A DNA stretch of 53,124 bases from a bacterium (GCA_028278455.1 JANQEH010000156.1:1-53124); one strand, 5' to 3'. Counted from the stretch's first letter, positions 43,257 through 53,012 are shown. Translations and numbers: made by a program. Notes: generated by a model not told the origin, from the letters alone.

Positions 43257-43314
43257 CAATTAACTTTCCGTATGGTAAATATAATTAATAACCGTTAGGG
43301 TATTTAAATAATAG

Positions 43315-43812
43315 CTAATCGTTTACTTCCTTCAGCCCTCCGGAGAAAACGTCATAAATAAATCCCCGGACAGGTATATCCGGAATCCATGGATGGGATT
43401 TAACCTGCTGAATACCCTCGATCACGTTCTCTGCAATATCATCAAATGTGTGAAAATGGGTTGGCCTTGTCGGCAGTACCCCAGTTTTACTCTCGAGTTC
43501 CTTTTTCAGTTCTTCACTTTTAAACGAAGTCATTCCACAGTCGGTATGTCCTATTATCATGAACTCCTTGCACTGCAGTTTATAATGAGCAACCAGGAAT
43601 GATCTGATTGCATCCATTGTTACTGTAGCGCCAGCATTTCTGATTATCTGAGCATCTCCTGTTTTCAATCCCAGCATATCCTCGACATTGATCCTGTAAT
43701 CCATACAGGTCAATACTGCAATTTTTCTTGCCGGATGATGCACCTTGAATTTAAGGTCGAATGAATCTGAGTAATTTTTGTTTGCGATCAGCAGTTCATC
43801 GATTGTACTCAT
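43315..43812 (-). CDS. Beta-class carbonic anhydrase
   Basis: A 165-residue beta-carbonic anhydrase that interconverts CO2 and bicarbonate. The zinc ligands are Cys36 (in TCMDYR), His89 and Cys92 (in GHTDCG), and the catalytic Asp38-Arg40 pair is present, so it should be active. I start it at 43812, where AGGAG lies upstream; an upstream TTG would read through that ribosome site. It lies 47 nt after the E1-like gene and is followed by a terminator, so the two probably share a transcript. Confidence 0.92.
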   Translation of the reverse strand: MSTIDELLIANKNYSDSFDLKFKVHHPARKIAVLTCMDYRINVEDMLGLKTGDAQIIRNAGATVTMDAIRSFLVAHYKLQCKEFMIIGHTDCGMTSFKSEELKKELESKTGVLPTRPTHFHTFDDIAENVIEGIQQVKSHPWIPDIPVRGFIYDVFSGGLKEVND

Positions 43813-43859
43813 AAAACACTCCTCTTTCAATTTATTCTAATCAATGATTTATAGACTTA

Positions 43860-44630
43860 TTACCGGATCTCTTTCCCGCAGGCAGGACATTCATCATCTC
43901 TTTCGATATTCAAAGTCCTGAAATCAGTTTTCATTAGATCTATCAGCAGGATCTTGCCGCTCATTACGAATTTATTTTCAAGTATTATTTTTATCGCTTC
44001 AGCTGCCTGGATCGCACCAACCACACCTGGAAGGGGACCAAGTATTCCCTGGTCGGCAGCCCTGGGTACGGAATCTTTTTCAGGTATTTCCGGGTAAAGG
44101 CATTGATAGCATGGCCCGTTCTTATAGTTGAATACGGATACCTGACCTTCAAATTTATAAACACTAGCATATATATAAGGTATCTTCAATTTCAGAGAGT
44201 ACTTATTAATTATATATCTTGTTTCATAATTATCCGTACCGTCAATAATTATATTATAACGTTTAATCATCTTCTCTGCGTTCTTATCACTGAACCGTTC
44301 ATTGATCCCGATAATCTTTACATCCGGATTCAGTTTTACCAATCTTTTAACTGCTGCTTCAATTTTATCCATACCCTGATCATCATTTTCGTATAATACT
44401 TGCCTTTGAAGATTTGAAATGTCAACCTTATCATTATCTACAACACCGATCTCACCTGCTCCTGCTGCGGTTAGATACAATGCTGCGGGGGAGCCTAATC
44501 CCCCTGCTCCTATAATTAATATCTTCGAACGGCTGATCTTTTTCTGACCTTTCTCTCCAATTTCCGGGAGAATGATCTGCCTGTGATATCTTTCAAGATC
44601 TGTTTTTTTCGGAGGCATCCTCTGCTTCAC
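43860..44630 (-). CDS. ThiF/MoeB/HesA-family E1-like adenylyltransferase
   Basis: A 256-residue E1-like enzyme that adenylates the C-terminus of a ubiquitin-fold sulfur carrier (ThiS or MoaD type). The nucleotide loop is GAGGLG (41-46), followed by the acidic strand VVDND. Zinc is held by CYQC (174-177) and CPAC (248-251). At the crossover loop, where ThiF and many relatives have CAEAGVLG, this protein has AADQGILG, so the Cys is Ala191. It starts with GTG at 44630; an ATG at 44618 is an alternative. No thi or moa gene is adjacent, so the pathway is open. Confidence 0.85.
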   Translation of the reverse strand: MKQRMPPKKTDLERYHRQIILPEIGEKGQKKISRSKILIIGAGGLGSPAALYLTAAGAGEIGVVDNDKVDISNLQRQVLYENDDQGMDKIEAAVKRLVKLNPDVKIIGINERFSDKNAEKMIKRYNIIIDGTDNYETRYIINKYSLKLKIPYIYASVYKFEGQVSVFNYKNGPCYQCLYPEIPEKDSVPRAADQGILGPLPGVVGAIQAAEAIKIILENKFVMSGKILLIDLMKTDFRTLNIERDDECPACGKEIR

Positions 44631-44837
44631 CCTGCAAAGAAAAATATATCGGTTATAATTTCATATGAAATGAAATTACAATTTAATTAATGATGCCCTG
44701 AAACGCAACAGGATAAAAATCAGCAATAATGGATATTTTTTATTTTCTTTTCAATAAATTTTATTCTAAATTGTATTAACTATCTAGGGTAATCAATCTC
44801 AGCAAATATTCTTAAACTCATTTCTTGGGAGAAGACC

Positions 44838-47204
44838 ATGAAAAACAGGCGTTTTGTATTATTCGTTTCAATTTTAAGCATAGTCCTGCTACTTGCACCT
44901 TCCCTCTATGCGCAGAAAATGAAAGTCGATGGCGACAGGATCAAGAGTTACATCGAATACATGGCAGACAGTGACAAATTCGGCAGAAAACCGGCTACAC
45001 CTGAATTTAATATATGCCTCGAATGGGCTGCTGAAAAATTCCGCGAATGGGGTTTGGAACCGGCAGGTGATAACGGAACTTATTTTCATGAAGTCCCTAT
45101 AAAAGGAAGAAGAGCCTCTTACCATCATAGTAAGGGTATACCGGAGCTGACAGTCAGAGGAAGAAAATTCTATTTCATGGATCAGGATTTCTCGATAAAT
45201 CCTATATCTTCAACGGGAAGTACCATCAGGGGTGATATTGTTTTTGCAGGTTACGGGATATCAGCTCCTCATAAAGGTCTCGATGAATATGAAGATATAG
45301 ATGTTAGGGGAAAGATAGTACTTGTCCTTAAAGGTTCTCCCTCAGATGCACCTGCGATCAATAGAAGAATGAGCGGAGCATCATCTGATTCAGAAACAGA
45401 AGAAGAGAAACTGGATGAGTGGAAAGACTTTATCAGCGATGAAACAAAATACATGACAGCCTATGAAAAGGGTGCTTCAGGAATAATCATTTACACACCT
45501 GAAGATCATTCCGCAGGCTTTTCTAGAGGCCCTGGATTAGAGGCCTCACCTTTCACAAGGCCTTTTGTTATATTTACCAACCTGGATCATAAAGCATTTC
45601 GCTGGATAATGAAACCCGATCCCCAGGAGTCGATCAGGGCTTTCACCAGAAGATTAACAAAGATCAGAAACGATATCAAAAACAAGCAGGCATCTTCAGA
45701 GCTGTTATCCTCTGTTGCGGTTATGAAAGGATATGATAAGACCGAGATGTACGGCCCCGATTTCGGCAATAACAAATGCAGGAATGTAGTTGCTAAGATC
45801 GAAGGAACAGACCGCCGGCTCAAGAATGAATTCGTCATAATGGGTGGTCACTATGATCATCTCGGTGTCAGAAACGGACTATTAATGAACGGTGCAGATG
45901 ATAATGCTTCAGGATCAGCGGTAGTTATGGAGGTAGCGAGGGTATTAAAAGAAAATAATTTCAAACCCAAAAGAACTATAATTTTTTGCCTGTGGACAGC
46001 CGAAGAACTTGGCCTGTTAGGCTCAAATTATTTTGTTGAAAGTCCTCCTGAAGGAATAGATATAAGCAAGGTAGTCACTTATTTCAACATGGATATGGTG
46101 GGCCTTGGTACAAGAATAGGCGCTCCCGGCGGTCTGAATTTCCCGGAGATCTGGGAAGTTATCATGAAAGACCAGGATACTGATGTCGCCGAAGCGTTAC
46201 AGCCAAGCACAGGTGGACCGGGTGGTAGCGATCACTCCGCTTTTATCACGAAAGGTATCGAATCAATGGCATTGATGACACGGGGAGGAGTCGGCCATAA
46301 TGATTACCATGATTCTGGTGATGATACAGATCTTATCGATCCGGAGATCCTCAGAAAGACCGGTCAGTTCGTACTGCAGGGCACTGTTAATCTCGCAAAC
46401 GAGAAGAAAGTCGACCTTATAATCGAAGACCGCCAACACATTTATGACGGATTGATGATGAATATGATGAACATCAATCTTGAACTCAAAGCCAGAAGGA
46501 CCTGGAGTGTGATAGATGCCCCGGCAAAGCACAGGCTTTTGACTATGGCAAAAGAAAAAGCGATCGAGCTCAAGAATCCGGAAAACAATTCCCGTAACAG
46601 AAATCCGTATTTTCGAATGCGTAGAGGTTCAAACATCACACAGGGTATTGGTGATATAAAAGTCTTTGACGGCTGTGTTGCTACAATGAGTGTTGTTCAT
46701 GCGCTTCTCGATTTCGGAAGAGCTGATTTCAAAGGCGATGACGGAAACTGGCTTTCAAAGGGCGTTACGGATAAAGGTGAGCTTGCTATAAAATATCTCG
46801 AGAACAATGGTGTAGCAATTAACCTGGTAGATCCGACACCCGAATCACTATCCGATATGCTCGAGAAGACAACCAAGTCGTTCCTGATCACCGGTTATGT
46901 CGATCTGACGATTGAATTTGTAAATAAGATTAATGATAAAGGGGCGATTGTAACTGTCGATTTTGATCCTTCAGATGTCGATGCATGTGTATCACGGCTG
47001 GAAGAATTGAAAGCGATGTTCGGTGATACAGATAACTTTGTCCTTTATCTTAAGTCTACTGATAACCTCGATGATGCGAAGAAAGACTTTTATTTGAAGC
47101 TTATCAAGAAAGGCTGGACAAAAGAAGAAATATATGCCGTATCAGGAGCATCTACAGCTCGTTATGGCCGGGATACAAGTAATCTTGGAAAGCTTGGAAG
47201 ATAA
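44838..47204 (+). CDS. Secreted M28 metallopeptidase with PA domain and C-terminal extension
   Basis: A 788-residue protein with a Sec signal peptide (MKNRRFVLFVSILSIVLLLAPSLYAQ). A PA-type insert lies at about 120-300. The M28 zinc peptidase domain follows with GGHYDH (His338), GADDNASGS (Asp354/355), the catalytic Glu pair TAEE (389-390), NMDM (Asp419) and GGSDHSAF. The closing YHDSGDD places the last His near 491. It should remove amino acids from extracellular or periplasmic peptides. About 270 further residues follow; the end, KDFYLKLIKKGWTKEEIYAV, resembles the C-terminus of membrane-dipeptidase-like (M19) barrels. Ribosome site GGGAG; a terminator follows the stop. Confidence 0.88.
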   Translation: MKNRRFVLFVSILSIVLLLAPSLYAQKMKVDGDRIKSYIEYMADSDKFGRKPATPEFNICLEWAAEKFREWGLEPAGDNGTYFHEVPIKGRRASYHHSKGIPELTVRGRKFYFMDQDFSINPISSTGSTIRGDIVFAGYGISAPHKGLDEYEDIDVRGKIVLVLKGSPSDAPAINRRMSGASSDSETEEEKLDEWKDFISDETKYMTAYEKGASGIIIYTPEDHSAGFSRGPGLEASPFTRPFVIFTNLDHKAFRWIMKPDPQESIRAFTRRLTKIRNDIKNKQASSELLSSVAVMKGYDKTEMYGPDFGNNKCRNVVAKIEGTDRRLKNEFVIMGGHYDHLGVRNGLLMNGADDNASGSAVVMEVARVLKENNFKPKRTIIFCLWTAEELGLLGSNYFVESPPEGIDISKVVTYFNMDMVGLGTRIGAPGGLNFPEIWEVIMKDQDTDVAEALQPSTGGPGGSDHSAFITKGIESMALMTRGGVGHNDYHDSGDDTDLIDPEILRKTGQFVLQGTVNLANEKKVDLIIEDRQHIYDGLMMNMMNINLELKARRTWSVIDAPAKHRLLTMAKEKAIELKNPENNSRNRNPYFRMRRGSNITQGIGDIKVFDGCVATMSVVHALLDFGRADFKGDDGNWLSKGVTDKGELAIKYLENNGVAINLVDPTPESLSDMLEKTTKSFLITGYVDLTIEFVNKINDKGAIVTVDFDPSDVDACVSRLEELKAMFGDTDNFVLYLKSTDNLDDAKKDFYLKLIKKGWTKEEIYAVSGASTARYGRDTSNLGKLGR

Positions 47205-47227
47205 GTAATAGTCATATCCATTTTAAA

Positions 47228-47257
47228 GGCGCTTCGGTACAACCGGGCGCCTTTTTT
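47228..47257 (+). terminator. Intrinsic terminator after the M28 peptidase
   Basis: A stem GGCGC (47228-47232)/GCGCC (47247-47251), with an inner CGGT/ACCG pairing, followed by six T. It lies 23 nt past the stop. Confidence 0.88.
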
Positions 47258-47258
47258 C

Positions 47259-47591
47259 ATTTCCTGTTTTTTTCGGGAACCTAGTTAATGTATTAGGTGT
47301 TGGGATAACTTCAGGGTGAACAAGGGTTTTAATGAGGGTATTACTAAAAACCATGATGAACTAACCGACCAAACCCTTTTAGATTTACGCAATAATTAGG
47401 CAGTATATCCATAATTAAAGGCATCTAGGAAATGCTATGCATTTCTACAAAGAATTGTCTATTACAATGGTTTTTATTTTGTTGGAATCCCAAAATAAAT
47501 TCCACCTGAATGAAGAAAAATAATTGAATAAATGAATTCTTAAAAAGGTCGTTATATTTGAAAATCCAATTATAAAAGGAAAGGTACTATT
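47259..47591. other. Gene-free AT-rich stretch before the hydrolase cassette
   Basis: No reading frame of coding quality, RNA gene or repeat is evident. The last 60 bases are strongly AT-rich and should hold the promoter of the hydrolase gene; AAAGGAAAGG just before its ATG is the ribosome site. Confidence 0.5.
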
Positions 47592-48650
47592 ATGTCTCAA
47601 AAGCATCTGGTATTTCTATTTCACGGGATGGGTGATGACAAAGAAAATTGGTCAAAAAAATACACTGATCAATTGATAAAAATTTCGAAGAATTACAATA
47701 ATCTAAAACCGGCAAAGAATTCAAAAAAAAGTGTGATTGAGGAGTCAATTAATTTTAAAGAGATAAAGTACAATAATTTTTTTGAAAAAGCACTTGAAGA
47801 TATGGGAGATAACTCAAAGAAGATATTAGATATTCTGAAGAAAAAAAATGAGAAAATCCCTGAATTCCAGGAAACTTTTGAATGGATTCTTGATTTATCT
47901 AAAAGGGATGATTTTTTCAAAACCCATTTAATGGACGTAATACTCTGGAAGATTGATCCTTTTTTACGTAACCGGATTATCACAGCCATTGCAAATGAAA
48001 TGGCTCCTTTAATTAATAAACAAATCGATTATAAAAATCTCGAAAGGAGAGTATCAATTATTGCTTATTCGCTTGGCACAAGTGTTTGTCATGATACGAT
48101 AAATGCTCTTGCTTCCGGCTCCTGGAATAGGAAAGATGAATACAACGGTCTAGCTCCTATTGTATTCCACTTTCATAGTATACATATGATATCTAATGTA
48201 AGCTATCTGTTAGAATCCTCAGACTCTAAAGTATATAAACCCTTTATCAAACCCGGTCCATGGGGTGATGAAGGAAGTTATTGTATGGAATATCACACAT
48301 ACAAACACGATTATGATCCGTTTACATGGCCTAAAGAGTATAATCCCCCCTGGAAAGACGAGTCTGGATATACTAATCAACCGATCTCAAGCATAGGGGA
48401 TTGGAATACTCACAGCCTTACGCATTATTTAGATAATCCTCTGGTGCATATTCCTATATTTGAGAGACTTTTTGAGAGTGGAATAATTACTCCGGATGAA
48501 GAAGATAAGGCAATTGAAAGTCATTTAAACAAAACTCTAAAATTTAAAGACCAAGAAAGTGTGAAGAAAAAAATGAAAGTAATAGGCAATATTTTCAGAG
48601 AATCACCCGATCTTAAAGCACTTGTTAAAGGATTACGTAAATTACTTTAA
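47592..48650 (+). CDS. Alpha/beta-hydrolase-like protein, cytosolic
   Basis: A 352-residue protein without a signal peptide. It starts with a lipase-like strand and oxyanion loop, LVFLFHGMGD (6-15), and has a nucleophile elbow AYSLG with Ser160. His274 or His278 in WNTHSLTHYL is a candidate catalytic His. The stretch 30-150 is rich in Lys and Glu and looks helical. No substrate can be assigned. It is 24 nt from the next gene, likely a two-gene operon. Codon use is AT-richer (many AAA, ATT, TTT) than in the flanking genes, which suggests acquisition by transfer. Confidence 0.65.
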   Translation: MSQKHLVFLFHGMGDDKENWSKKYTDQLIKISKNYNNLKPAKNSKKSVIEESINFKEIKYNNFFEKALEDMGDNSKKILDILKKKNEKIPEFQETFEWILDLSKRDDFFKTHLMDVILWKIDPFLRNRIITAIANEMAPLINKQIDYKNLERRVSIIAYSLGTSVCHDTINALASGSWNRKDEYNGLAPIVFHFHSIHMISNVSYLLESSDSKVYKPFIKPGPWGDEGSYCMEYHTYKHDYDPFTWPKEYNPPWKDESGYTNQPISSIGDWNTHSLTHYLDNPLVHIPIFERLFESGIITPDEEDKAIESHLNKTLKFKDQESVKKKMKVIGNIFRESPDLKALVKGLRKLL

Positions 48651-48674
48651 TAATACTAATTTAAGGATAAGGAT

Positions 48675-49799
48675 ATGAAATTGAAAATAATAAATGGTTT
48701 AAGGAAATTTTTAAATACCATAAAATTAAGTGTCCCATTATTATTATTACTTACCCAATTATCATCTGCTCAGAGCCGATCACCACTTGTCCAGAATTCG
48801 ATAAATAAATGGTTTGAAATAACTATAGCAAATAATATAGTAAATACCTTAGATTCTTTAGTGCAAAAGATTGACAGAGTTGGTTTTGATACTTACTACA
48901 ATGAAATCAGAACGAAACTTCAACAGAAAAAAGAAAGCTCTACACGTTCTCAAGAAGAAGAAAGATGGCTGACAAAATTTCTAAATGCTATGGATTTTGC
49001 AGAAATAGATGAAATCCAAGAAACCCAGAGATTCGATAATTGGATTAAAGATACAGATGTAGAAAACGTTCTGGAAAAAACAACATTAAGAGACAAAATT
49101 GGGAAATACAGAAACATTTTTCACTATGATAAATCAAGTAGGACTATATTCAAAAATAATCGTTCAAATGAAATTATTTTTAGTATCAATGAGGATTCCC
49201 CAATTGCAAAAAATCTAATTTATTATACTGAAATAATTAACCGTATATTCACACACAGTTATAAATTCTACAGAGAAAAGACAATAAATAATATAAATAA
49301 AGCACATAAAAAGTGGACGAATTTTGATATTAATATCCGAAAAGAATTATTTCCCTGGGAAATTTGGATTAACGGGAAATGGAATAATGGAACTCTAAGA
49401 CAGCCACCAACAAAAATATACCGGTTAATGCATTTCTCATATGGAGTATTATTTCGTGCCAAAAATAGTATAAAGGACTTTCAAGTTAAGAACAATGAGA
49501 GGCTTATTTTAGAACCTTTCGGGATTCGTTTTTATGACAAGAAGACGTTTGATGCCAAGTTTGGTATCTCATTTTGTGCAGTGATAAAAGACAATCAAAA
49601 TGAAAGACACGGCTATGGTGCACTCGTGACGTACTCTAAATTCAATTTAGGATTAGTATTTCAAGATATTGAGGGCAGTAATGATGATTATAATATAATT
49701 TTAGGTATTAATCTTGCCCAATTCATATCCACCAATAAGGATAAATTTTACAAAATCAAGACAAATTACCTTCAGAATGTACTGGAATTAATAAAATAA
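48675..49799 (+). CDS. Secreted protein of unknown function
   Basis: A 374-residue protein I do not recognise. It has a long N-terminal region and signal peptide ending near TQLSSAQS (about residue 34). The middle part is helical and charged, while the last 100 residues alternate like beta-strands (FGISFCAVIKD...YGALVTYSKFNLGLVF). It should be periplasmic or surface-exposed. The gene follows the hydrolase gene closely and shares its AT-rich codon use, so the two probably moved and act together. A terminator lies 28 nt beyond the stop. Confidence 0.7.
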   Translation: MKLKIINGLRKFLNTIKLSVPLLLLLTQLSSAQSRSPLVQNSINKWFEITIANNIVNTLDSLVQKIDRVGFDTYYNEIRTKLQQKKESSTRSQEEERWLTKFLNAMDFAEIDEIQETQRFDNWIKDTDVENVLEKTTLRDKIGKYRNIFHYDKSSRTIFKNNRSNEIIFSINEDSPIAKNLIYYTEIINRIFTHSYKFYREKTINNINKAHKKWTNFDINIRKELFPWEIWINGKWNNGTLRQPPTKIYRLMHFSYGVLFRAKNSIKDFQVKNNERLILEPFGIRFYDKKTFDAKFGISFCAVIKDNQNERHGYGALVTYSKFNLGLVFQDIEGSNDDYNIILGINLAQFISTNKDKFYKIKTNYLQNVLELIK

Positions 49800-49827
49800 T
49801 AAAGAGATCAATATAATTTTACCGCAT

Positions 49828-49864
49828 GCAGAAAAGCCGGTTCGATGTATACCGGTTTTTCTGC
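49828..49864 (+). terminator. Intrinsic terminator after the hydrolase cassette
   Basis: A 14-bp stem (49828-49841 with 49851-49864) with one G-T pair and a 9-nt loop. The 3' arm contains TTTTT at 49856-49860, so the U-run overlaps the stem. It closes the AT-rich cassette. Confidence 0.65.
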
Positions 49865-49984
49865 AAAAGCGTTAGCTCACCCTCCCCAGAAATCCCTTTG
49901 AAATGAGGCTTAATTTTGCTATTTTAGGGATTTAATGCCAATTTCCAAACCAGTAATGTTACTCTCTATTACCCGGAGAACCAT

Positions 49985-51409
49985 ATGAATATTCAGATAA
50001 CCCGTTTCTGGAAGATCTACCTGATTTGCTATGCAGTTTTAATGGTGATCCTGTTTCTTGCACCTGCCCTTGATCTATTAGAACCATTGAACAAAAACCA
50101 GATAATTATGATGATCTTTGTGCCGGTTTCATTCTTTGTAATGGGCATTTTACCTTTTAAGTTACCTACAAAGATCCTGGTTGGTTTGATTCTCGGTACA
50201 GTCGCCGGATTCATTGTCGGCCCGGATATAGTAATCTTCACTCCAATAGGTTCGATCTTTCTGAGACTGATATTCATGGTAATCGTCCCGCTGGTCTTTT
50301 CATCACTTTTTGTAGGTACTCAGAGTCTCGGCGATATCAGGACCATGGGAAGGATAGGTTTCAGAACTGTAGCATTTTACGGCCTCTATACTATAGTCGG
50401 TGCCGCGATAGGACTGATGCTCGCTAACGGTTTTACTCCCGGTGAGGGACTTCCAGAGGACGCGCAGCAGCAGCTTATGGCAAACTACGGAGATACAGCC
50501 CAGGATAAAGCCTCCAAAGTCGTAAAACCTTCTTTCCTCGAAACTCTTGTAAATATCGTACCCAAAAACATTTTTACCGGAATATCATCCGATCCTCCCA
50601 ATATGCTTCAGCTCGTATTTTTTGCAATATGCATGGGAGTTGCAATAACGCTCATCCCCGGTATGGAGGAAAAAAAGAAACTGGTTGTAAATTTCTTCGA
50701 GGGGATTTTTGAGATTATGCTAAAGATAATTAATGTTGTTATTGAGATCGCCCCTTATGCAGTTTTTGTACTTATAGCCGATGCTGTCGGGCAATTCGGT
50801 TTTGATCTTCTTTTCCTCCTGGCCAAGTATACGGGTATCACTCTCGGCGGGCTATTCATTCTCTGGGTAACTTATATTCCGCTATCTTATTTTTGTACAA
50901 ATTTGAACATATTCGGCTTTATCCGCGGTGTTTGGCCGGTAATGACAATAGCCTTTTCTACATCATCCTCTGCCGCATCGCTCCCGGTAATGATGGAAAC
51001 ATGTACTAAAAGACTCGGTGTTTCGCAGAGGATCGCAAACTTTATGCTGCCTCTGAGTATTACAATTAATATGAACGGCTCTGCACTCTATCAGGCAACA
51101 TCAGCCGTCTTCATTGCCCAGGTATATGGTATCCCTCTTACCCTTGTCGATCAGATTGTAATTGTTTTGATTGCTACCTTATCGGCGATTGGAGCTCCTG
51201 GTGTTCCCGGGGCCTCATTCATGATGCTGGTCGTAGTACTGACACAGATAGGAATACCTATCGAAGGTGTTGCCCTTGTTCTGGGAGTTGAACGTATTCT
51301 GGATATGTCAAGAACAACCGTGAATATAATGGGCGATTCGACTGCAGCTGCGATCATTGCGCACTGGGAAGGTGAGCTGGATCCCCCACCGGAATTATTG
51401 AAGAAATAA
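49985..51409 (+). CDS. Dicarboxylate/amino acid:cation symporter (DAACS/SLC1-like)
   Basis: A 474-residue Na+- or H+-coupled carrier of the glutamate transporter fold. Hairpin 1 has TSSSAASLP (326-334) and hairpin 2 GAPGVPGAS. TM8 has LDMSRTTVNIMGD: Asp440, Arg443, Thr444, Asn447 and Asp451 match the substrate and Na+ ligands of GltPh, with Arg443 equal to the Arg that binds acidic side chains. The unwound TM7 motif is NMNGS (362-366) rather than NMDGT. An acidic amino acid or dicarboxylate is therefore likely. Ribosome site GGAG. The next gene, 57 nt on, is a second glutamate-type carrier. Confidence 0.9.
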   Translation: MNIQITRFWKIYLICYAVLMVILFLAPALDLLEPLNKNQIIMMIFVPVSFFVMGILPFKLPTKILVGLILGTVAGFIVGPDIVIFTPIGSIFLRLIFMVIVPLVFSSLFVGTQSLGDIRTMGRIGFRTVAFYGLYTIVGAAIGLMLANGFTPGEGLPEDAQQQLMANYGDTAQDKASKVVKPSFLETLVNIVPKNIFTGISSDPPNMLQLVFFAICMGVAITLIPGMEEKKKLVVNFFEGIFEIMLKIINVVIEIAPYAVFVLIADAVGQFGFDLLFLLAKYTGITLGGLFILWVTYIPLSYFCTNLNIFGFIRGVWPVMTIAFSTSSSAASLPVMMETCTKRLGVSQRIANFMLPLSITINMNGSALYQATSAVFIAQVYGIPLTLVDQIVIVLIATLSAIGAPGVPGASFMMLVVVLTQIGIPIEGVALVLGVERILDMSRTTVNIMGDSTAAAIIAHWEGELDPPPELLKK

Positions 51410-51466
51410 AGCATTCCGGATACTGAAATTATAATCTTGGACTTTCTAAGTTAAAGAGGAACTGTT

Positions 51467-52855
51467 ATGGAAATTACCGGTGATCAACTGACCACATTGA
51501 TGATAAACATATGCTGGCTGTGTGTATTACTTCTTGCAGGAAAATTGATCAGGGCAAAAATAGTGTTATTCCAGAAATTGTTTCTACCCGCTTCTGTAAT
51601 CGGTGGTTTCATCGGCCTGATCCTTGGACCATATATTGTAGGAAAGTATCTATTCCCAGTTATTCCCCAGGAAATGATAAATTCCTGGTCACTTTATCCC
51701 GGAAGATTAATAAATGTTGTCTTCGCTTGTCTTTTTCTTGGTTTCACTATCCCTTCACTAAAGAAAATATGGCGGGAAGGTGGGCCTCAGCTTTGCTACG
51801 GCTGGGTAGTCGGTATGGGACAATATCTTGTAGGTGTGGGGATATGTATAATATTTTTAACCCCGGTTTTCGGAGTCCCCCATTTTTTTGGATGCCTGCT
51901 TGAGATAGGATTCTCCGGTGGGCACGGCACGGCAGCAGGAATGAGGGAGGCATTTACTGATCTTGGATTCGCGGCAGGTTCCGACCTTGGATTGATGTCC
52001 GCTACGATTGGAGTGATCAGCGCGGTAGTATTCGGAATGGCCATGGTGAATATGGCAGCCCGTCGCGGATATACAAAAGTAATTAAGGATCCGAAAGACC
52101 TGACTCTTGAAAAGATAAGCGGATTGATCCCGGAAGATAAGCGAGAACATGGTTCGATAAGCACGATCTCGGCTGATGCGCTAGAACCATTTGCATTTCA
52201 TGCTGCATTCGTAGGTGCTGCAATACTAATTGGATGGTATCTGCTTAACACGATCAAAGGAGTAAGTTCCGGATGGGAAGTTGACCTGTTCAGAAGTTTT
52301 CCGCTTTTCCCGTTGGCGATGATAGGCGGCCTTATTATACAGGTTATCGCCGGTAAAATTGGTCTTGATTACTACTTTGACCGCAATACTTTCAACAGAA
52401 TTCTTGGATTTGCACTTGATTTTCTCGTCATCTCGGCTATAGCTTCTATCAAGCTGGATGTATTCCTGTCTTATTTCTGGCCATTCGTCACATTAATAGT
52501 TGTCGGCTTAAGCTGGGTTATCTTTGCAACCTGGTTTATTGCTCCCAGGATGCTTCCGGATGCCTGGTTTGAACGCGGTATTACCGAATATGGTATGCAG
52601 ACCGGTGTTACAGCGCTCGGTCTATTGCTGCTCAGGGTGGCGGATCCGAAGTTTGAAACTCCTGCAGCTGAATCCTTCGGGTTCAAGCAGATAATATACG
52701 AACCGATGATGGGCGGAGGATTCATAACTGCTGCCGCTCCTCTACTGATAGCATCCTATGGTACGGCTACTTCCTACTTAGTCGGTGTTGTATCTGTAAT
52801 TGTGGCTCTCAGTATAGCATTCTTTTCCGGATGGATCCATAAATTCAAAAGATGA
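51467..52855 (+). CDS. gltS: GltS-family sodium/glutamate symporter
   Basis: A 462-residue polytopic membrane protein of the ESS (GltS) family, longer than the roughly 400-residue E. coli GltS. The N-terminal repeat contains FLPASVIGGFIGLILGP and is followed by the conserved GFSGGHGTAAGM stretch; the second half carries FPLFPLAMIGGLIIQ and GMQTGVTALGLLLLR. It should import glutamate with Na+. It lies directly after the DAACS carrier on the same strand with its own AGAGGAAC ribosome site. Confidence 0.85.
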   Translation: MEITGDQLTTLMINICWLCVLLLAGKLIRAKIVLFQKLFLPASVIGGFIGLILGPYIVGKYLFPVIPQEMINSWSLYPGRLINVVFACLFLGFTIPSLKKIWREGGPQLCYGWVVGMGQYLVGVGICIIFLTPVFGVPHFFGCLLEIGFSGGHGTAAGMREAFTDLGFAAGSDLGLMSATIGVISAVVFGMAMVNMAARRGYTKVIKDPKDLTLEKISGLIPEDKREHGSISTISADALEPFAFHAAFVGAAILIGWYLLNTIKGVSSGWEVDLFRSFPLFPLAMIGGLIIQVIAGKIGLDYYFDRNTFNRILGFALDFLVISAIASIKLDVFLSYFWPFVTLIVVGLSWVIFATWFIAPRMLPDAWFERGITEYGMQTGVTALGLLLLRVADPKFETPAAESFGFKQIIYEPMMGGGFITAAAPLLIASYGTATSYLVGVVSVIVALSIAFFSGWIHKFKR

Positions 52856-53012
52856 CCTGTGTCGATCCTGTAAAAGTAAATTCGAAGAAAAATTACTTCA
52901 GATTATATGAAACATGACGATAATATTTATAGTAGATAGTAAATAACATCGATTTTTAATAATTCTTGACTTAGTACAAAAAAAGCATTACAATAAAAAA
53001 AACCCGAAAAAT

